Assembly (NCBI GenBank): GCA_949287655.1
Contig: CASEHD010000003.1
Span: forward strand, 132,897 to 196,896
Reading direction: 5' to 3'
DNA from: an uncultured Christensenella sp.
GTDB taxonomy: Bacteria; Bacillota; Clostridia; Christensenellales; UBA3700
Length of the DNA: 64,000 nt
In this document: one piece after another, positions 37,201 to 47,307 of the stretch
Position numbering within the stretch: position 1 is the first letter of the stretch
How the letters are laid out: every line of letters begins with the position of its first letter
Notes under the pieces: model-generated
The model's input: the letters and a program-made list of their open reading frames with translations, nothing else
What the model was told of the DNA's origin: nothing
Database searches by the model: none
Made by a program: the position numbers and the translations under genes

Positions 37201-37977
37201 CTTATAGAGATCTTTAAACAGCGCCTCGTATTCGTCGAGCGCCGCCTGAACGTGCGGATTGTCAGACTTTAATTTTATACCGGTTATCTCAGTCGCGAAA
37301 GTCGTGTGGCGGCAGTGATCCGACCAGTAAGTGTCGATGACCTTAACCTCTGTCTCAGACGGGTCTCTGCCCTCTCTCTTAAAATAATCGCGGACGAAAA
37401 TAAGATCTTCTACGCTCATCGCAAAGCCCTTGCTCTCGTGATAACCGGCGATCTCCTCGTCGCTCATCTTTATAAACCCGTCTATCGTCGGAACGGTGAG
37501 ATTGAGTTCGACTTTCTGTTCGAGAGTTTCGGGAATGATAAAATCGCCCTCTCTGCTCTCGACCGGATTGATAAGGAAATGCTTTATCTTATTAAGTTTT
37601 TCGTCATCGACGCCTTTCACCGCATATACGGTCGCGCACTTTATCAGCGGTCTTCTGCCCATCGAAAGAAGCTGAACGCACTGCATCGCGCTGTCCGCTC
37701 TCTGGTCGTACTGACCGGGAAGATACTCTGTCACGAACACTTTGAAGCCGTCGAGTGCGGGAAGTTCGTCCTCATAGATATCGTCCACGGGCGGCTCGCT
37801 GAAAATAGTCGTCTTAGCCCTGTCGAAAATATCCTTTTCGAGTCCTTCGACGTCGTAGCGGATGAACAATCTGACAGCGTCCGCGGCGATGCCGAGCACG
37901 TTGTTCACGTCCGATCTGACCTTTTGCGCGCTCACGTCGTAGCCGCTCTTTTTCTCAACAAAAATTCTCTTAACCAT
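34237..37977 (-). CDS. purL: Phosphoribosylformylglycinamidine synthase, single-chain PurL
   Basis: Converts FGAR to FGAM using glutamine and ATP. At 1246 residues this is the large fused form with the N-terminal PurS-like domain, two AIR-synthetase-like halves (including SDHCRHTTF and VGDNGGRDG-type motifs such as GGDTGRDGCGGATGSS) and a C-terminal glutaminase (LIPAFPGTNCEDDTARAF, catalytic Cys in LGICNGFQ, His-Glu in SHGEGRF). Bacillota with B. subtilis-type PurSQL use three genes, so the fused form is notable but known in Clostridia. A GAGAGG site precedes the ATG, 13 bp after purD. Last gene of the operon. Confidence 0.97.
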   Translation of the reverse strand: MVKRIFVEKKSGYDVSAQKVRSDVNNVLGIAADAVRLFIRYDVEGLEKDIFDRAKTTIFSEPPVDDIYEDELPALDGFKVFVTEYLPGQYDQRADSAMQCVQLLSMGRRPLIKCATVYAVKGVDDEKLNKIKHFLINPVESREGDFIIPETLEQKVELNLTVPTIDGFIKMSDEEIAGYHESKGFAMSVEDLIFVRDYFKREGRDPSETEVKVIDTYWSDHCRHTTFATEITGIKLKSDNPHVQAALDEYEALFKDLYKTRPDKYRCLMDIVTIAVKELKRRGKLDNLDVSDEINACSVRVNVDVDGKDEEWLIMFKNETHNHPTEIEPFGGAATCLGGAIRDPLSGRTFVYQAMRVTGCADPREPVEKTLKGKLPQRVITKTAAAGYSSYGNQIGLATGQVSEMYHEGYKAKRLETGYVIAGAPAANVVRRKPVEGDVIVLLGGDTGRDGCGGATGSSKAHTEKSVEVCGAEVQKGNPPTERKIQRLFRNPDVSRLIVKCNDFGAGGVSVAIGELADSLDIFLDKVPKKYEGLSGTELAISESQERMAVVLDKNDVDKFVAAAKEENLGATAVAVVTDNGRMRMYFAGNCIVDLKRAFLDTNGVKQKQDAEIEETTATYLDKANTGTEKAFLAGDIKGAVLNELSRLNVCSQKGLGEMFDSTIGARTVLMPFGGKYQLTPSVVMAAKPPVKGRTDTVTVSAYACNPHLMSQSPFTGAVYSIVTSLSKLVASGVRRQTVRLSLQEFFKRLNKDPKRWGQPLSALLGALYAQLHLGVGAIGGKDSMSGTFEHIDVPPTLISFAMGISKASKLISNTVVEDKKADKIYVISLPRDEYNMPVFDKVVKLYDVMADAIEKGLIRSCNVVEEGGAVAAVLKGCLGNKVGVDMDELDEEMFAPRMGDFAVQCENADFAAEFEPRLIATLNNTHTANICGTPVRCDEMIKAFEGTLESIFPTTAPASGSVGNLICCARKPERTPQHIARPTVLIPAFPGTNCEDDTARAFERAGAKAEIFIIKNQSAADIEESVKALAAAIGKAQILAFPGGFSGGDEPDGSGKFIATTFRNPAIKDAVMDLLYNRDGLALGICNGFQALVKLGLVPYGDIREQKAEAPTLTFNNISRHVSTIVRVRVATNKSPWLSSVKVDDVFSVPVSHGEGRFVASPEELEKLIKAGQVATQYVDNNNLATMVSPFNPNGSMYGIEGIISPDGRVLGKMGHAERIDDNLYKNVEGNYDMKLFESGVKYFQ

Positions 37978-37990
37978 TTTGTCCTCTCGT

Positions 37991-39250
37991 TTATTTTTTG
38001 ATGCCGATATCTCTGCGGTAGAACGCGCCTTCGAAAGACACCTTGTCGACGTTTGCGTACGCTTTCGCGCGCGCCTCGTCGATATCCTTACCCTTCGCGG
38101 TAACGCCGATGACTCTGCCGCCGCTCGTCACCAGTCTGCCTTCTTTGAACGCGGTGCCCGCGTGGTACAGCACGATATCCTTGTCGAGGTCGCCGATAGT
38201 TATCGGCACGCCCTTTTTATAGCTTTCGGGATAGCCGCCGGAAGCGATGATAACGCATACCGCCGCGCTGTCGTCCCATTCGATATTCACGTCCGCGAGC
38301 CTTTCGTCTATTATCGCGTCGAATATCTCGTAGAGATCGGTTTTAAGACGCGGGAGCACAACCTGGGTCTCGGGGTCGCCGAAACGCGCGTTATACTCTA
38401 CGACTTTTACGCCTTTATCCGTTATCATAAGCCCGAAATAAAGCACGCCTTTGAACGTTCTGCCTTCCGCGTTCATCGCGCGCATAGTCGGCAGGATTAT
38501 CTTTTCCATCGTCTCTTTTTCGTGCTCTTTCGTATACGCTTTGGACGGCGAGAAAGTACCCATGCCGCCCGTGTTCAGACCTTCGTCGTTGTCGTGAGCG
38601 CGCTTGTGATCCTGAGAAGAGACCATCGGTACGATCGTCTTTCCGTCGGTAAAGCTGAGGACAGAGACCTCTTTGCCGACCATGAATTCTTCGATTATCA
38701 CCTTATTGCCGGCGTCCTTGAACTTCTTGCCGACCATCATCTCGTCGAGCGCGGTCATTGCCTCTTCAACGTTCTGACATATGATAACGCCTTTGCCCAG
38801 CGCGAGACCGTCCGCCTTTACGACGAGCGGATAGGACTGCTTTTTCGCATATTCCTTCGCCTTGTCCACGTCGTCGAATTCTTCGTACGCCGCCGTTGGT
38901 ATGCCGTACTTTTTCATCAGCGCCTTACTGAACGCCTTGGAAGCTTCTATTATCGCGGCGTTCTTACGCGGTCCGAAAGCGCGGCAGCCGTTGCTTTCGA
39001 GAAGGTCGACGAGACCGAGCGCAAGCGGATCGTCGGGCGCGACGACGGTCATTTTAATATCGTCGTGCGCCTTTATAAACGCGAGTATGCCGTCGAAATC
39101 GGTCGCTGATATCTGAGCGCATTCAGCTATCTCAGAAATTCCCGCGTTGCCCGGAAGGCAGTATATCTTGTCCACTTTGGGACTTTTTGAAAGCGAAAGG
39201 CAGATCGCGTGTTCTCTGCCGCCGCCTCCTATAACGAGTACGCTGTTCAT
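37991..39250 (-). CDS. purD: Phosphoribosylamine-glycine ligase
   Basis: ATP-grasp enzyme making GAR from phosphoribosylamine and glycine. The 419-residue protein begins MNSVLVIGGGGREHA, with KADGLALGKGV in the ATP-grasp domain and the metal-binding EYNARFGDPE near the end. The ATG at 39250, with a GGAGGG site, is chosen over an upstream start inside purH. It follows purH by 11 bp. Confidence 0.98.
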   Translation of the reverse strand: MNSVLVIGGGGREHAICLSLSKSPKVDKIYCLPGNAGISEIAECAQISATDFDGILAFIKAHDDIKMTVVAPDDPLALGLVDLLESNGCRAFGPRKNAAIIEASKAFSKALMKKYGIPTAAYEEFDDVDKAKEYAKKQSYPLVVKADGLALGKGVIICQNVEEAMTALDEMMVGKKFKDAGNKVIIEEFMVGKEVSVLSFTDGKTIVPMVSSQDHKRAHDNDEGLNTGGMGTFSPSKAYTKEHEKETMEKIILPTMRAMNAEGRTFKGVLYFGLMITDKGVKVVEYNARFGDPETQVVLPRLKTDLYEIFDAIIDERLADVNIEWDDSAAVCVIIASGGYPESYKKGVPITIGDLDKDIVLYHAGTAFKEGRLVTSGGRVIGVTAKGKDIDEARAKAYANVDKVSFEGAFYRRDIGIKK

Positions 39251-39261
39251 TACGCCCTCCG

Positions 39262-40800
39262 TCAATGTTTGAAATGTCTGTCGCCGGTGAACACCATCGC
39301 GACGCCGTTTTCGTCGCAAGCGTCGATGCTGAGCTGATCTTTTATACTGCCGCCCGGCTGCATGATAGCCGCAATGCCCGCCTTTGCCGCCGCTCTCGCG
39401 CAGTCGTCGAACGGGAAGAAAGCGTCGCTCGCGAGTACCGCGCCCTTCGTGTCCACGAGGGAGTGCGCGATAGCCTGTTCGGTCGCTCTTATGCGGTTGA
39501 CCTGTCCACAGCCTATGCCGAGGATAACGCCGTCTTTCGCGATCACGATCGCGTTGGACTTAGTGTGCTTTACGACCTTCATCGCGAATACCATGTCGTC
39601 CATCTGCTTTTTGGTCGGCTCTTTCTTCGTGACCGTCTTTACCTGCGACATATCGACGACCATTCTGTCGTACTGCTGAACGAGAAGCCCGCCGAGGACC
39701 TTTTTCATATCGTAGCAGTTGTCGGGAACGGGCGCGTTTATCGTCGGCAGTTTGAGAAGTCTGATATTCGCTTTCTGAGAAAGGATATCGAACGCTTCCT
39801 TGCTGAATGACGGAGCGACGACTATCTCGATGAATATCGAGTGTATCATCTCCGCGGTCTCCTTGTCTATCTCTCTGTTCGCCGCGACTATGCCGCCGAA
39901 GATAGAGGTCGGGTCTGCGTCGTACGCCTTCTTATACGCCTCGCTTATCGTTGCCGCGGTAGCGACTCCGCACGGATTCGCGTGCTTGACCGCGACGACG
40001 GTCGGCTCGTCGAACTCTCTGAGAAGGTCGAGCGCGCCGTTGGTGTCGTTTATATTGTTGTAGGAAAGCTCTTTGCCGTGCAGCTGCTCCGCGCATGCGA
40101 GCGAGCCCGCGACAGGGAAAGGCTCCTTATAGAATACCGCGTGCTGGCGCGGATTTTCGCCGTATCTCATATCCTGCGCCTTGTCGAACGCGAGGGTAAG
40201 CTGATCGGGGAATTCAATGCCCTGCTTCTGCCTTAAATAGTTGGCGATGAGGGTGTCGTAATATGAGGTATGCTGGTATACCTTGTACATAAGACGGAAC
40301 TTGGTCTCTCTTGTAACGCCTCCGTTTGCGAGTTCTTCGAGCACGGTCGCGTAGTCCTTCGGGTCGACGATGACGGCGACGTCCTGGTAATTCTTCGCCG
40401 CGCTTCTCAGCATCGTGGGACCGCCGATATCTATGTTTTCGACAGCTTCGGCAAGCTCTACGCCCGGCTTTGAGATCGTCTGCTTGAACGGATAGAGGTT
40501 GACGACGACGATGTCGATCGGAGTGATGTTCATCTTTTCGAGGAAGTCCATATGCTCCTTATTGCTTCTCATTGCGAGAAGTCCCGCGTGCACGTTGGGG
40601 TGCAGGGTCTTTACTCTGCCGTCGAGACATTCCGGGAAACCGGTGACCGAACTGATGTCGATAGCGTCCACGCCCGCCGCCTGCAGGGCTTTCAGAGTAC
40701 CGCCCGTCGAAACGATCTCGTAACCGTAGCCGCAAAGGCTCTTTGCAAACTCAACAATTCCCGTCTTGTCGGAAACACTGATCAATGCTCTTTTTTTCAT
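39262..40800 (-). CDS. purH: Bifunctional AICAR formyltransferase / IMP cyclohydrolase
   Basis: Last two steps to IMP. N-terminal cyclohydrolase domain ([33 protein letters not shown]) and C-terminal formyltransferase domain ([40 protein letters not shown]) are intact over 512 residues. A GAGGAG site precedes the ATG. The 167-bp gap to purN, with a hairpin at the purN end, is the widest in the operon. Confidence 0.99.
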   Translation of the reverse strand: MKKRALISVSDKTGIVEFAKSLCGYGYEIVSTGGTLKALQAAGVDAIDISSVTGFPECLDGRVKTLHPNVHAGLLAMRSNKEHMDFLEKMNITPIDIVVVNLYPFKQTISKPGVELAEAVENIDIGGPTMLRSAAKNYQDVAVIVDPKDYATVLEELANGGVTRETKFRLMYKVYQHTSYYDTLIANYLRQKQGIEFPDQLTLAFDKAQDMRYGENPRQHAVFYKEPFPVAGSLACAEQLHGKELSYNNINDTNGALDLLREFDEPTVVAVKHANPCGVATAATISEAYKKAYDADPTSIFGGIVAANREIDKETAEMIHSIFIEIVVAPSFSKEAFDILSQKANIRLLKLPTINAPVPDNCYDMKKVLGGLLVQQYDRMVVDMSQVKTVTKKEPTKKQMDDMVFAMKVVKHTKSNAIVIAKDGVILGIGCGQVNRIRATEQAIAHSLVDTKGAVLASDAFFPFDDCARAAAKAGIAAIMQPGGSIKDQLSIDACDENGVAMVFTGDRHFKH

Positions 40801-40967
40801 CTTACGCTCCTCAAATTTATTGATTTCAAAATATTTGATATATTTTCGTATACGCGCATCCGGCTGAATAAGCCGCGCGTCTTTAACCTAACCTGCCAGC
40901 ATACGCGTCCGTATGCCTGCGTGTACGCCCGCGCAACGCGCGAATAAAAAGAGAAAAGGCAATTATA

Positions 40968-41558
40968 TCAATTGTCTTTTCCGCAAAGAAAACGCACCGC
41001 GTACGGCAGCAACTGGTGTTCGGTCTCAAGGACACGCGCCTGCAATGTTTCGGGGGTGTCCCCTTCCTCGACCTTTACCCTCTGCTGAACGATTATTTCG
41101 CCGGTATCTGTGCCCTCGTCGACGTAATGAACGGTCGCGCCGCTGACCTTATCCCCGCTCGCGAGCACGGAAGCGTGTACTTTAAGACCGTACATCCCCT
41201 TGCCGCAATGCGCGGGTATCAGCGACGGATGAATGTTTATCATCCGTCCTCTGTACGCCGAAACGAGTTTTTCGGTGACTATGCCCAGATAGCCTGCGAG
41301 AACTACAAGATCGACGTCGTAAGCGGCAATATAATTTATTATCGCCTCGTCTCTCTTTACGCAGTCCCTGTCGTAGTCTTTAAGCGCGAATACCGCGCTG
41401 TCTATGCCGTGTTTTTCAGCTCTTTCCAGCCCGTATATGCCCGCTTTCGACGCGACAACGCAGACGACCTTGCCGTCAATGTAACCGCTTTCGCAACCGT
41501 CGATAACGCTCTGCATATCGCTGCCGGAGCCCGAAATGAATACGGCGATCTTCTTCAT
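40968..41558 (-). CDS. purN: Phosphoribosylglycinamide formyltransferase
   Basis: Transfers a formyl group from 10-formyl-THF to GAR. The 196-residue protein has the start [17 protein letters not shown] and the active-site blocks [19 protein letters not shown] and [14 protein letters not shown]. The ATG overlaps the purM stop by 4 bp. Its stop codon lies inside a hairpin (AAAAGACAATT with AATTGCCTTTT on the minus strand, one mismatch, then CTCTTTTTATT) that may partly end transcription. Confidence 0.97.
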   Translation of the reverse strand: MKKIAVFISGSGSDMQSVIDGCESGYIDGKVVCVVASKAGIYGLERAEKHGIDSAVFALKDYDRDCVKRDEAIINYIAAYDVDLVVLAGYLGIVTEKLVSAYRGRMINIHPSLIPAHCGKGMYGLKVHASVLASGDKVSGATVHYVDEGTDTGEIIVQQRVKVEEGDTPETLQARVLETEHQLLPYAVRFLCGKDN

Positions 41559-42571
41559 AACTCAACGCCCTCTTTTGCCGTGACTTCGCCGATCACATAC
41601 GCCTTTTCGCCCAATGCTTCCAGTTCTTTTACGACGTCTTCCGCGATAGAGGGATCTACCGCCATGACGAGACCTATGCCCATATTGAAGGTGTTGCACA
41701 TCTTGCGGTCGTCTATGCCCGCTATCTCCTGAAGCGCCTTGAATATGCGCGGCAGCGGATAAGAAGACCTGTCGATTGAAATGCCGAGACCCTTCGGGAT
41801 GATTCTGGGTATATTCTCGATAAAGCCGCCGCCCGTGATATGAGCGATACCCTTAATCTCGAATTTTTCGATTATCGAAAGCACGGTCTTTACGTATATC
41901 CTCGTCGGGGTCAACACGAGTTCCGCGGGAGTACAGCCGAGAGTTTCGTTGTACTTGTTAAGGCTTTCCTTGTCCTCGCCGAACAGCTTTCTGACGAGAG
42001 AATAGCCGTTGCTGTGCACGCCGCTGGACGCAAGACCTATAAGCTTGTCGCCCGCCTTTATGCTCTTGCCGTTGATGATCTTGTTCTTCTTTACGATACC
42101 GACCGCAAAGCCCGCGATGTCGTATTCGTCTTTCGCGTAAAAACCGGGCATTTCCGCGGTCTCGCCGCCTATGAGCGCGCAACCCGACTGACGGCAGCCT
42201 TCGCATACGCCCTTTACGATGTCCGCGACCTTTACCGGCTCAAGCTTTGACAGCGCGATATAGTCGAGGAAGAAAAGCGGCTTCGCGCCCTGGCATACGA
42301 TATCGTTGACGCACATCGCGACCGCGTCGATGCCGACCGTGTCGTGTTTGTCCAGAACGAACGCGTATTTGAGTTTCGTGCCCACGCCGTCCGTACCCGC
42401 GACGAGGCAATCGCCGTCCTCTTTGTCGTCCAGCGCGTAAAAACCTCCGAAACTGCCCAGGTCGCCCAATACGCTGTCGTTGTACGTCGTCTTGACGTAC
42501 TGCTTCATAAGCTTGACCGCTTCGTATCCCGCTTCGACGTCGACGCCTGCGGATTTGTAATCAATAGCCAT
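41555..42571 (-). CDS. purM: Phosphoribosylformylglycinamidine cyclo-ligase
   Basis: ATP-dependent ring closure of FGAM to AIR. The 338-residue protein shows [42 protein letters not shown] and [12 protein letters not shown], all normal. An AAAGGAG site precedes the ATG. In most operons purF sits between purC and purM; here the 30-bp gap leaves no room for it. Confidence 0.98.
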   Translation of the reverse strand: MAIDYKSAGVDVEAGYEAVKLMKQYVKTTYNDSVLGDLGSFGGFYALDDKEDGDCLVAGTDGVGTKLKYAFVLDKHDTVGIDAVAMCVNDIVCQGAKPLFFLDYIALSKLEPVKVADIVKGVCEGCRQSGCALIGGETAEMPGFYAKDEYDIAGFAVGIVKKNKIINGKSIKAGDKLIGLASSGVHSNGYSLVRKLFGEDKESLNKYNETLGCTPAELVLTPTRIYVKTVLSIIEKFEIKGIAHITGGGFIENIPRIIPKGLGISIDRSSYPLPRIFKALQEIAGIDDRKMCNTFNMGIGLVMAVDPSIAEDVVKELEALGEKAYVIGEVTAKEGVEL

Positions 42572-42601
42572 AAAAACTCCTTTGTGTCCTTAAAGTCTGA
42601 A

Positions 42602-43312
42602 TTATTCGAGACCCATTCTCTTCTTTATCTCTCTGTAACCCTTGTCTACGTCGTCCATATCGCGGCGGAAACGGTCTTTGTCCAGCTTTTCGCCCGTCTT
42701 TGCGTCCCAGAAACGGCAGGTGTCCGGAGATATCTCGTCCGCGAGGATAATGTCTCCCTTGTAACGTCCGAACTCGAGCTTGAAGTCGACGAGCTCGACG
42801 CCGATCTCTCTGAAATACTCGCAAAGGATATCGTTGACCTTGAGCGCGAGAGTCTTTATCTTCTCGACTTCTTCCTTCGTCGCAAGCTCCATCGCATAAA
42901 CGTGATAGTCGTTTATCATCGGATCGCCGAGATCGTCGTTCTTATAGCTGAATTCAAGAACGGTGCACGCGAGTTTCTTGCCTTCGGGTATGCCCAGCCT
43001 CTTGGACATCGAGCCCGCGGCGATGTTGCGTACGATGACTTCGAGCGGAACGATCCGGACTTTCTTTACGTAGGTTTCTCTTTCGTTGATCTGCTCTATG
43101 TAGTGAGTGGGAACGCCCTTGCTTTCAAGCAGCTTGAAAAGATGATTGCTGCAAACGTTGTTTACAACGCCCTTGCCCGTGATCGTGCCCTTTTTAATGC
43201 CGTTGAACGCGGTAGCGTCGTCCTTGTAGGAAACGAGGACCACGTCGGGATCGGTCGTCAGATACACTTTTTTTGCTTTACCTTCATAAAGTTGGGTTGT
43301 TCTTTCCATCAC
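42602..43312 (-). CDS. purC: SAICAR synthetase
   Basis: Joins CAIR and aspartate. The 236-residue protein has the typical [16 protein letters not shown] start, the [16 protein letters not shown] block and [14 protein letters not shown]. Its ATG overlaps the purE stop by 4 bp. Confidence 0.98.
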   Translation of the reverse strand: MMERTTQLYEGKAKKVYLTTDPDVVLVSYKDDATAFNGIKKGTITGKGVVNNVCSNHLFKLLESKGVPTHYIEQINERETYVKKVRIVPLEVIVRNIAAGSMSKRLGIPEGKKLACTVLEFSYKNDDLGDPMINDYHVYAMELATKEEVEKIKTLALKVNDILCEYFREIGVELVDFKLEFGRYKGDIILADEISPDTCRFWDAKTGEKLDKDRFRRDMDDVDKGYREIKKRMGLE

Positions 43313-43800
43313 TTTAACTCCTTTTGCAACTTTGTGTCGTCTTGTTGTATTTTCTGAGCAAGGTTACTCTTGTAATCCTGCAATTTTTTCATAAGAACGG
43401 GATACTTGACAGCGAGTATCTGCACCGCGAGAAGTCCCGCGTTGAGACCGCCGTTTATCGCTACGCACGCAACCGGTATGCCGCCCGGCATCTGCACCAT
43501 GGAAAGAAGGCTGTCCAGCCCGTCCATTGTAGAGCTTTTGACCGGAAGACCGATGACCGGCAGCGGAGTGAAACTGGCGATAACTCCGCCGAGGTGCGCC
43601 GCCTTTCCCGCCGCGCAGATAATGACCTCGATATTGTTGTCCGCAGCGGACACCGCGAACTCGTGAGCAAGCTCCGGGGTACGGTGAGCGGAAATAACTC
43701 TCGCTTCGACGTCGACGTCAAAGCTTTTCAGAATATCGATCGCCGGTTTTACGACGTCGAGATCGCTGATACTTCCCATGATAACAGCAACTTTTGCCAT
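43309..43800 (-). CDS. purE: N5-CAIR mutase (PurE, class I)
   Basis: Interconverts N5-CAIR and CAIR. The 163-residue protein has [11 protein letters not shown], the active-site region SAHRTPE and [20 protein letters not shown], matching class I PurE, which normally partners PurK. purK is not in this cluster. An AAGGAG site precedes the ATG. First gene of purE-C-M-N-H-D-L, promoter at 43868-43896. Confidence 0.97.
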   Translation of the reverse strand: MAKVAVIMGSISDLDVVKPAIDILKSFDVDVEARVISAHRTPELAHEFAVSAADNNIEVIICAAGKAAHLGGVIASFTPLPVIGLPVKSSTMDGLDSLLSMVQMPGGIPVACVAINGGLNAGLLAVQILAVKYPVLMKKLQDYKSNLAQKIQQDDTKLQKELK

Positions 43801-43867
43801 AAAGATCTCCTTGACTTACGCGGCTTAAAAAACGAAAGGCTCGTCGCCGCGCGAATTTAATATTTAA

Positions 43868-43896
43868 ATTCTACCATAAAAGAAATTTTTATACAA
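43868..43896 (-). promoter_or_regulatory. SigA promoter of the pur operon
   Basis: TTGTAT, 17-bp spacer, TAGAAT with TGG in front, giving a leader of about 60 nt. I see no clear PurBox pair and no purine-riboswitch aptamer. Confidence 0.75.
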
Positions 43897-44492
43897 GAGA
43901 AAAGCGCTCAAAAATAAACTAAATTAAGTCTGTTCATACCAAAATTTTCCCGGCGCAAAACTTGAAAAAAGTATTTTTCAGTAACGATTTTTCAGACTTT
44001 GATTTTTTCGCGAAAATCACGACGGACATTGAATTTTTGGCAGTTATCCACAGAGTTTTCCACATTTTGAGCGAGTTATCCACAAAAAAATCCGATTATT
44101 CATAAAATATCGCAAGTTTTTATCACGGGAAAATCGCGTTAAAACGCACACAAAGCGCAAAAAATTCAGACGCCGGTCGACCGCGCATCGCGCCGCTTGT
44201 CCGCGCTTTTATTCATTCTATGAATTTTATGCAAAACCGGATACTCTTTTGTACAAAAAATTACAGCTTTGAAGAAGGATTTTACGACGCCTTTTATATA
44301 ATTTTTGGATATAGAAACGGTACTGTAATTTACTTCATTTTAATCAAAATTACTTTACTTGTATTCACCGCGTTTTTTCTGTTTCAAATACGCTTTCGCT
44401 GTTTTTACCTTTCTTATCCGACTTCTCAGCCGTTATCGCGGAAAATGCGAAAAACCGATTCGTCTTGTCTTTTAAAACATTCCCTGCCGGAT
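43897..44492. other. AT-rich intergenic region between purE and gdhA
   Basis: About 600 bp with no convincing gene. A 97-codon plus-strand frame at 44220-44513 lacks a ribosome site and runs into the gdhA terminator. The notable content is the DnaA-box cluster at 44044-44084. Confidence 0.5.
44044..44084 (+). promoter_or_regulatory. Cluster of three DnaA boxes
   Basis: Two exact TTATCCACA boxes (44044-44052 and 44076-44084) flank a one-mismatch TTTTCCACA (44056-44064), all in the same orientation, next to an A-rich stretch. DnaA binds such 9-mers. No dnaA, dnaN or rpmH is near, so this is not evidently oriC. Confidence 0.7.
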
Positions 44493-44525
44493 AAAAAAAT
44501 CCGCCTTCCGTAAAACGGAAAGCGG
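44493..44525 (-). terminator. Terminator of gdhA
   Basis: On the minus strand, CCGC-T-TTCCGT pairs with ACGGAA-G-GCGG, followed by ATTTTTTT. Confidence 0.85.
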
Positions 44526-44548
44526 ACGGTGTTTTTGATTTTATAAAC

Positions 44549-45973
<1,425 letters not shown>

Positions 45974-46119
45974 TTAAAAAATCTTAAAAAAATTCTCAAT
46001 GATGTCTATTTTTTGTATATAACGCGCGTGTAGCGCGCCCGCAAGCGCGCCCTCGTCTCTTTTTCCGCAACGCACTTAATACACGCTTTCAGCTTTTTTG
46101 TATACTCAAAAATAGTGGA

Positions 46120-46187
46120 TTTTATGCAATTACAAACGATTAACTGACTGAATATGTCATATTTTTTGTTGACTATTTTGCATAAAA
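46120..46187. repeat. Spaced inverted repeat in the gdhA/WYL-regulator control region
   Basis: TTTTATGCAA (46120-46129) and its exact reverse complement TTGCATAAAA (46178-46187), 48 bp apart. The second copy lies between the -35 and -10 boxes of the regulator's own promoter, where binding would block RNA polymerase. Confidence 0.6.
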
Positions 46188-46197
46188 ACTATAAAAT
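46169..46197 (+). promoter_or_regulatory. SigA promoter of the WYL regulator
   Basis: TTGACT (46169-46174), 17-bp spacer, TAAAAT (46192-46197), 21 bp before the start codon. Confidence 0.75.
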
Positions 46198-46218
46198 ATT
46201 CATAAGGAGCGTATAATT

Positions 46219-47145
46219 ATGATTGAAAATCTGTTTACGATGCTTATAGAGCTGCTTAACAACGACGTGCTGACCGCCGAAGAGCTGGCGGCAAAGCTGG
46301 AAATAAGCCCTCGCACCGTCTACCGCTACGTCGACGCACTGAGCGGCGCGCATATCCCCGTCTACTGTCAGAAGGGGCGCGGCGGCGGCATAATGATCGG
46401 CGACGATTTCAAATTAAGCGCAAACTATTTCACAAAAGACGAATTGCAACTCATATTGGCGGCGCTGGACGCGATACAGCCCAGAAGCGACAAGGTGAAC
46501 GCCGTGATAAAAAAGCTTTCCTCTGTCAAGAACGTCAGAAGCGCGCAGCAAGGCGGGTTCTTCAACGAAGATTTCGTCGTGGACAACGCGAATACTCTCC
46601 TTTCAAATCCCAAACTCGCCGCCAAATTCGACGCGCTCGCGACCGCTAAGAAAGAGAAGCGCACGGTCAGGATATGTTACCACAACCGCGTAGGCGAAAT
46701 AAGCGAAAGAGACGTTCAGCCGTACGCTTTCGTGCTTTCGAATAACAACTGGTACGTTTACGCGTTCTGTCTCAGAGACAACGCTCTGAGGCTGTTCAAG
46801 ATCTCGCGTATCACTCATATAATACTGCTGGACACGAAATACCAGATCCCCGCCTACGAAAAGGAATGGAATCTTTACGACCCGACCCAGAAGGAAAAGG
46901 TCAGAATAACTCTCAAAGTGACCGAAGCGGCGCGTTACGACGTTGAAGAATGGCTGGGAATAGAAAACGTCAACCGCGCGCAGGACGGATCGTACTATAT
47001 CGCGCAGGGCGAAGTTTACGACAACGAGGCGACATTGAGGAAACTCGTCGGTTTCGGCGCGGACGCGGAAGTCCTGCTGCCCGTTTCGGTAAGGAATAAG
47101 GTTGCCGACGCCGTCGCGAAAGCAGGCGCGCTGTACCGCGGCTGA
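46219..47145 (+). CDS. YafY/DeoR-like HTH and WYL-domain transcriptional regulator
   Basis: N-terminal winged helix-turn-helix (about 1-60; LTAEELAAKLEISPRTVYRY is the recognition region), a central WYL domain (about 135-220; the usual W-Y-L residues appear as NNWYVYAFCLRDNALRLFKISRI) and a C-terminal WCX-like dimerisation part. WYL domains sense nucleic acid ends or other ligands and control metabolism or defence genes. The ATG has a TAAGGAG site. Divergent from gdhA, which is a possible target. The promoter contains an inverted repeat consistent with autoregulation. Confidence 0.9.
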   Translation: MIENLFTMLIELLNNDVLTAEELAAKLEISPRTVYRYVDALSGAHIPVYCQKGRGGGIMIGDDFKLSANYFTKDELQLILAALDAIQPRSDKVNAVIKKLSSVKNVRSAQQGGFFNEDFVVDNANTLLSNPKLAAKFDALATAKKEKRTVRICYHNRVGEISERDVQPYAFVLSNNNWYVYAFCLRDNALRLFKISRITHIILLDTKYQIPAYEKEWNLYDPTQKEKVRITLKVTEAARYDVEEWLGIENVNRAQDGSYYIAQGEVYDNEATLRKLVGFGADAEVLLPVSVRNKVADAVAKAGALYRG

Positions 47146-47244
47146 CAAGTTTTTTACGCCCCCAGGCGATAGCTTTCCAAAACGCGTTTGCTTTCAGCGC
47201 CGGGCTCAAAATCCTTTTTATGATCCGATATCCGTTTTTTATAT

Positions 47245-47284
47245 AAAAAAGCCCTCGGAACGGCAGCGTTCCGAGGGCTTTTTT
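47245..47284. terminator. Bidirectional terminator between the WYL regulator and thrS
   Basis: Perfect 12-bp stem GCCCTCGGAACG/CGTTCCGAGGGC with a 4-nt loop and runs of six As before and six Ts after, serving both converging genes. Confidence 0.95.
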
Positions 47285-47307
47285 ACCTTATTTCCTTTTC
47301 CGGATTA

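Noticed and set aside
43801..43900. Purine riboswitch upstream of purE
   Set aside because: The leader is only about 60 nt and I see no three-way aptamer core.
44040..44090. Replication origin
   Set aside because: DnaA boxes alone are not enough; dnaA, dnaN, rpmH and an unwinding element are not seen.
44220..44513. 97-codon plus-strand ORF between purE and gdhA
   Set aside because: No ribosome site, Phe/Tyr/Arg-rich composition without protein-like pattern, and it runs through the gdhA terminator.
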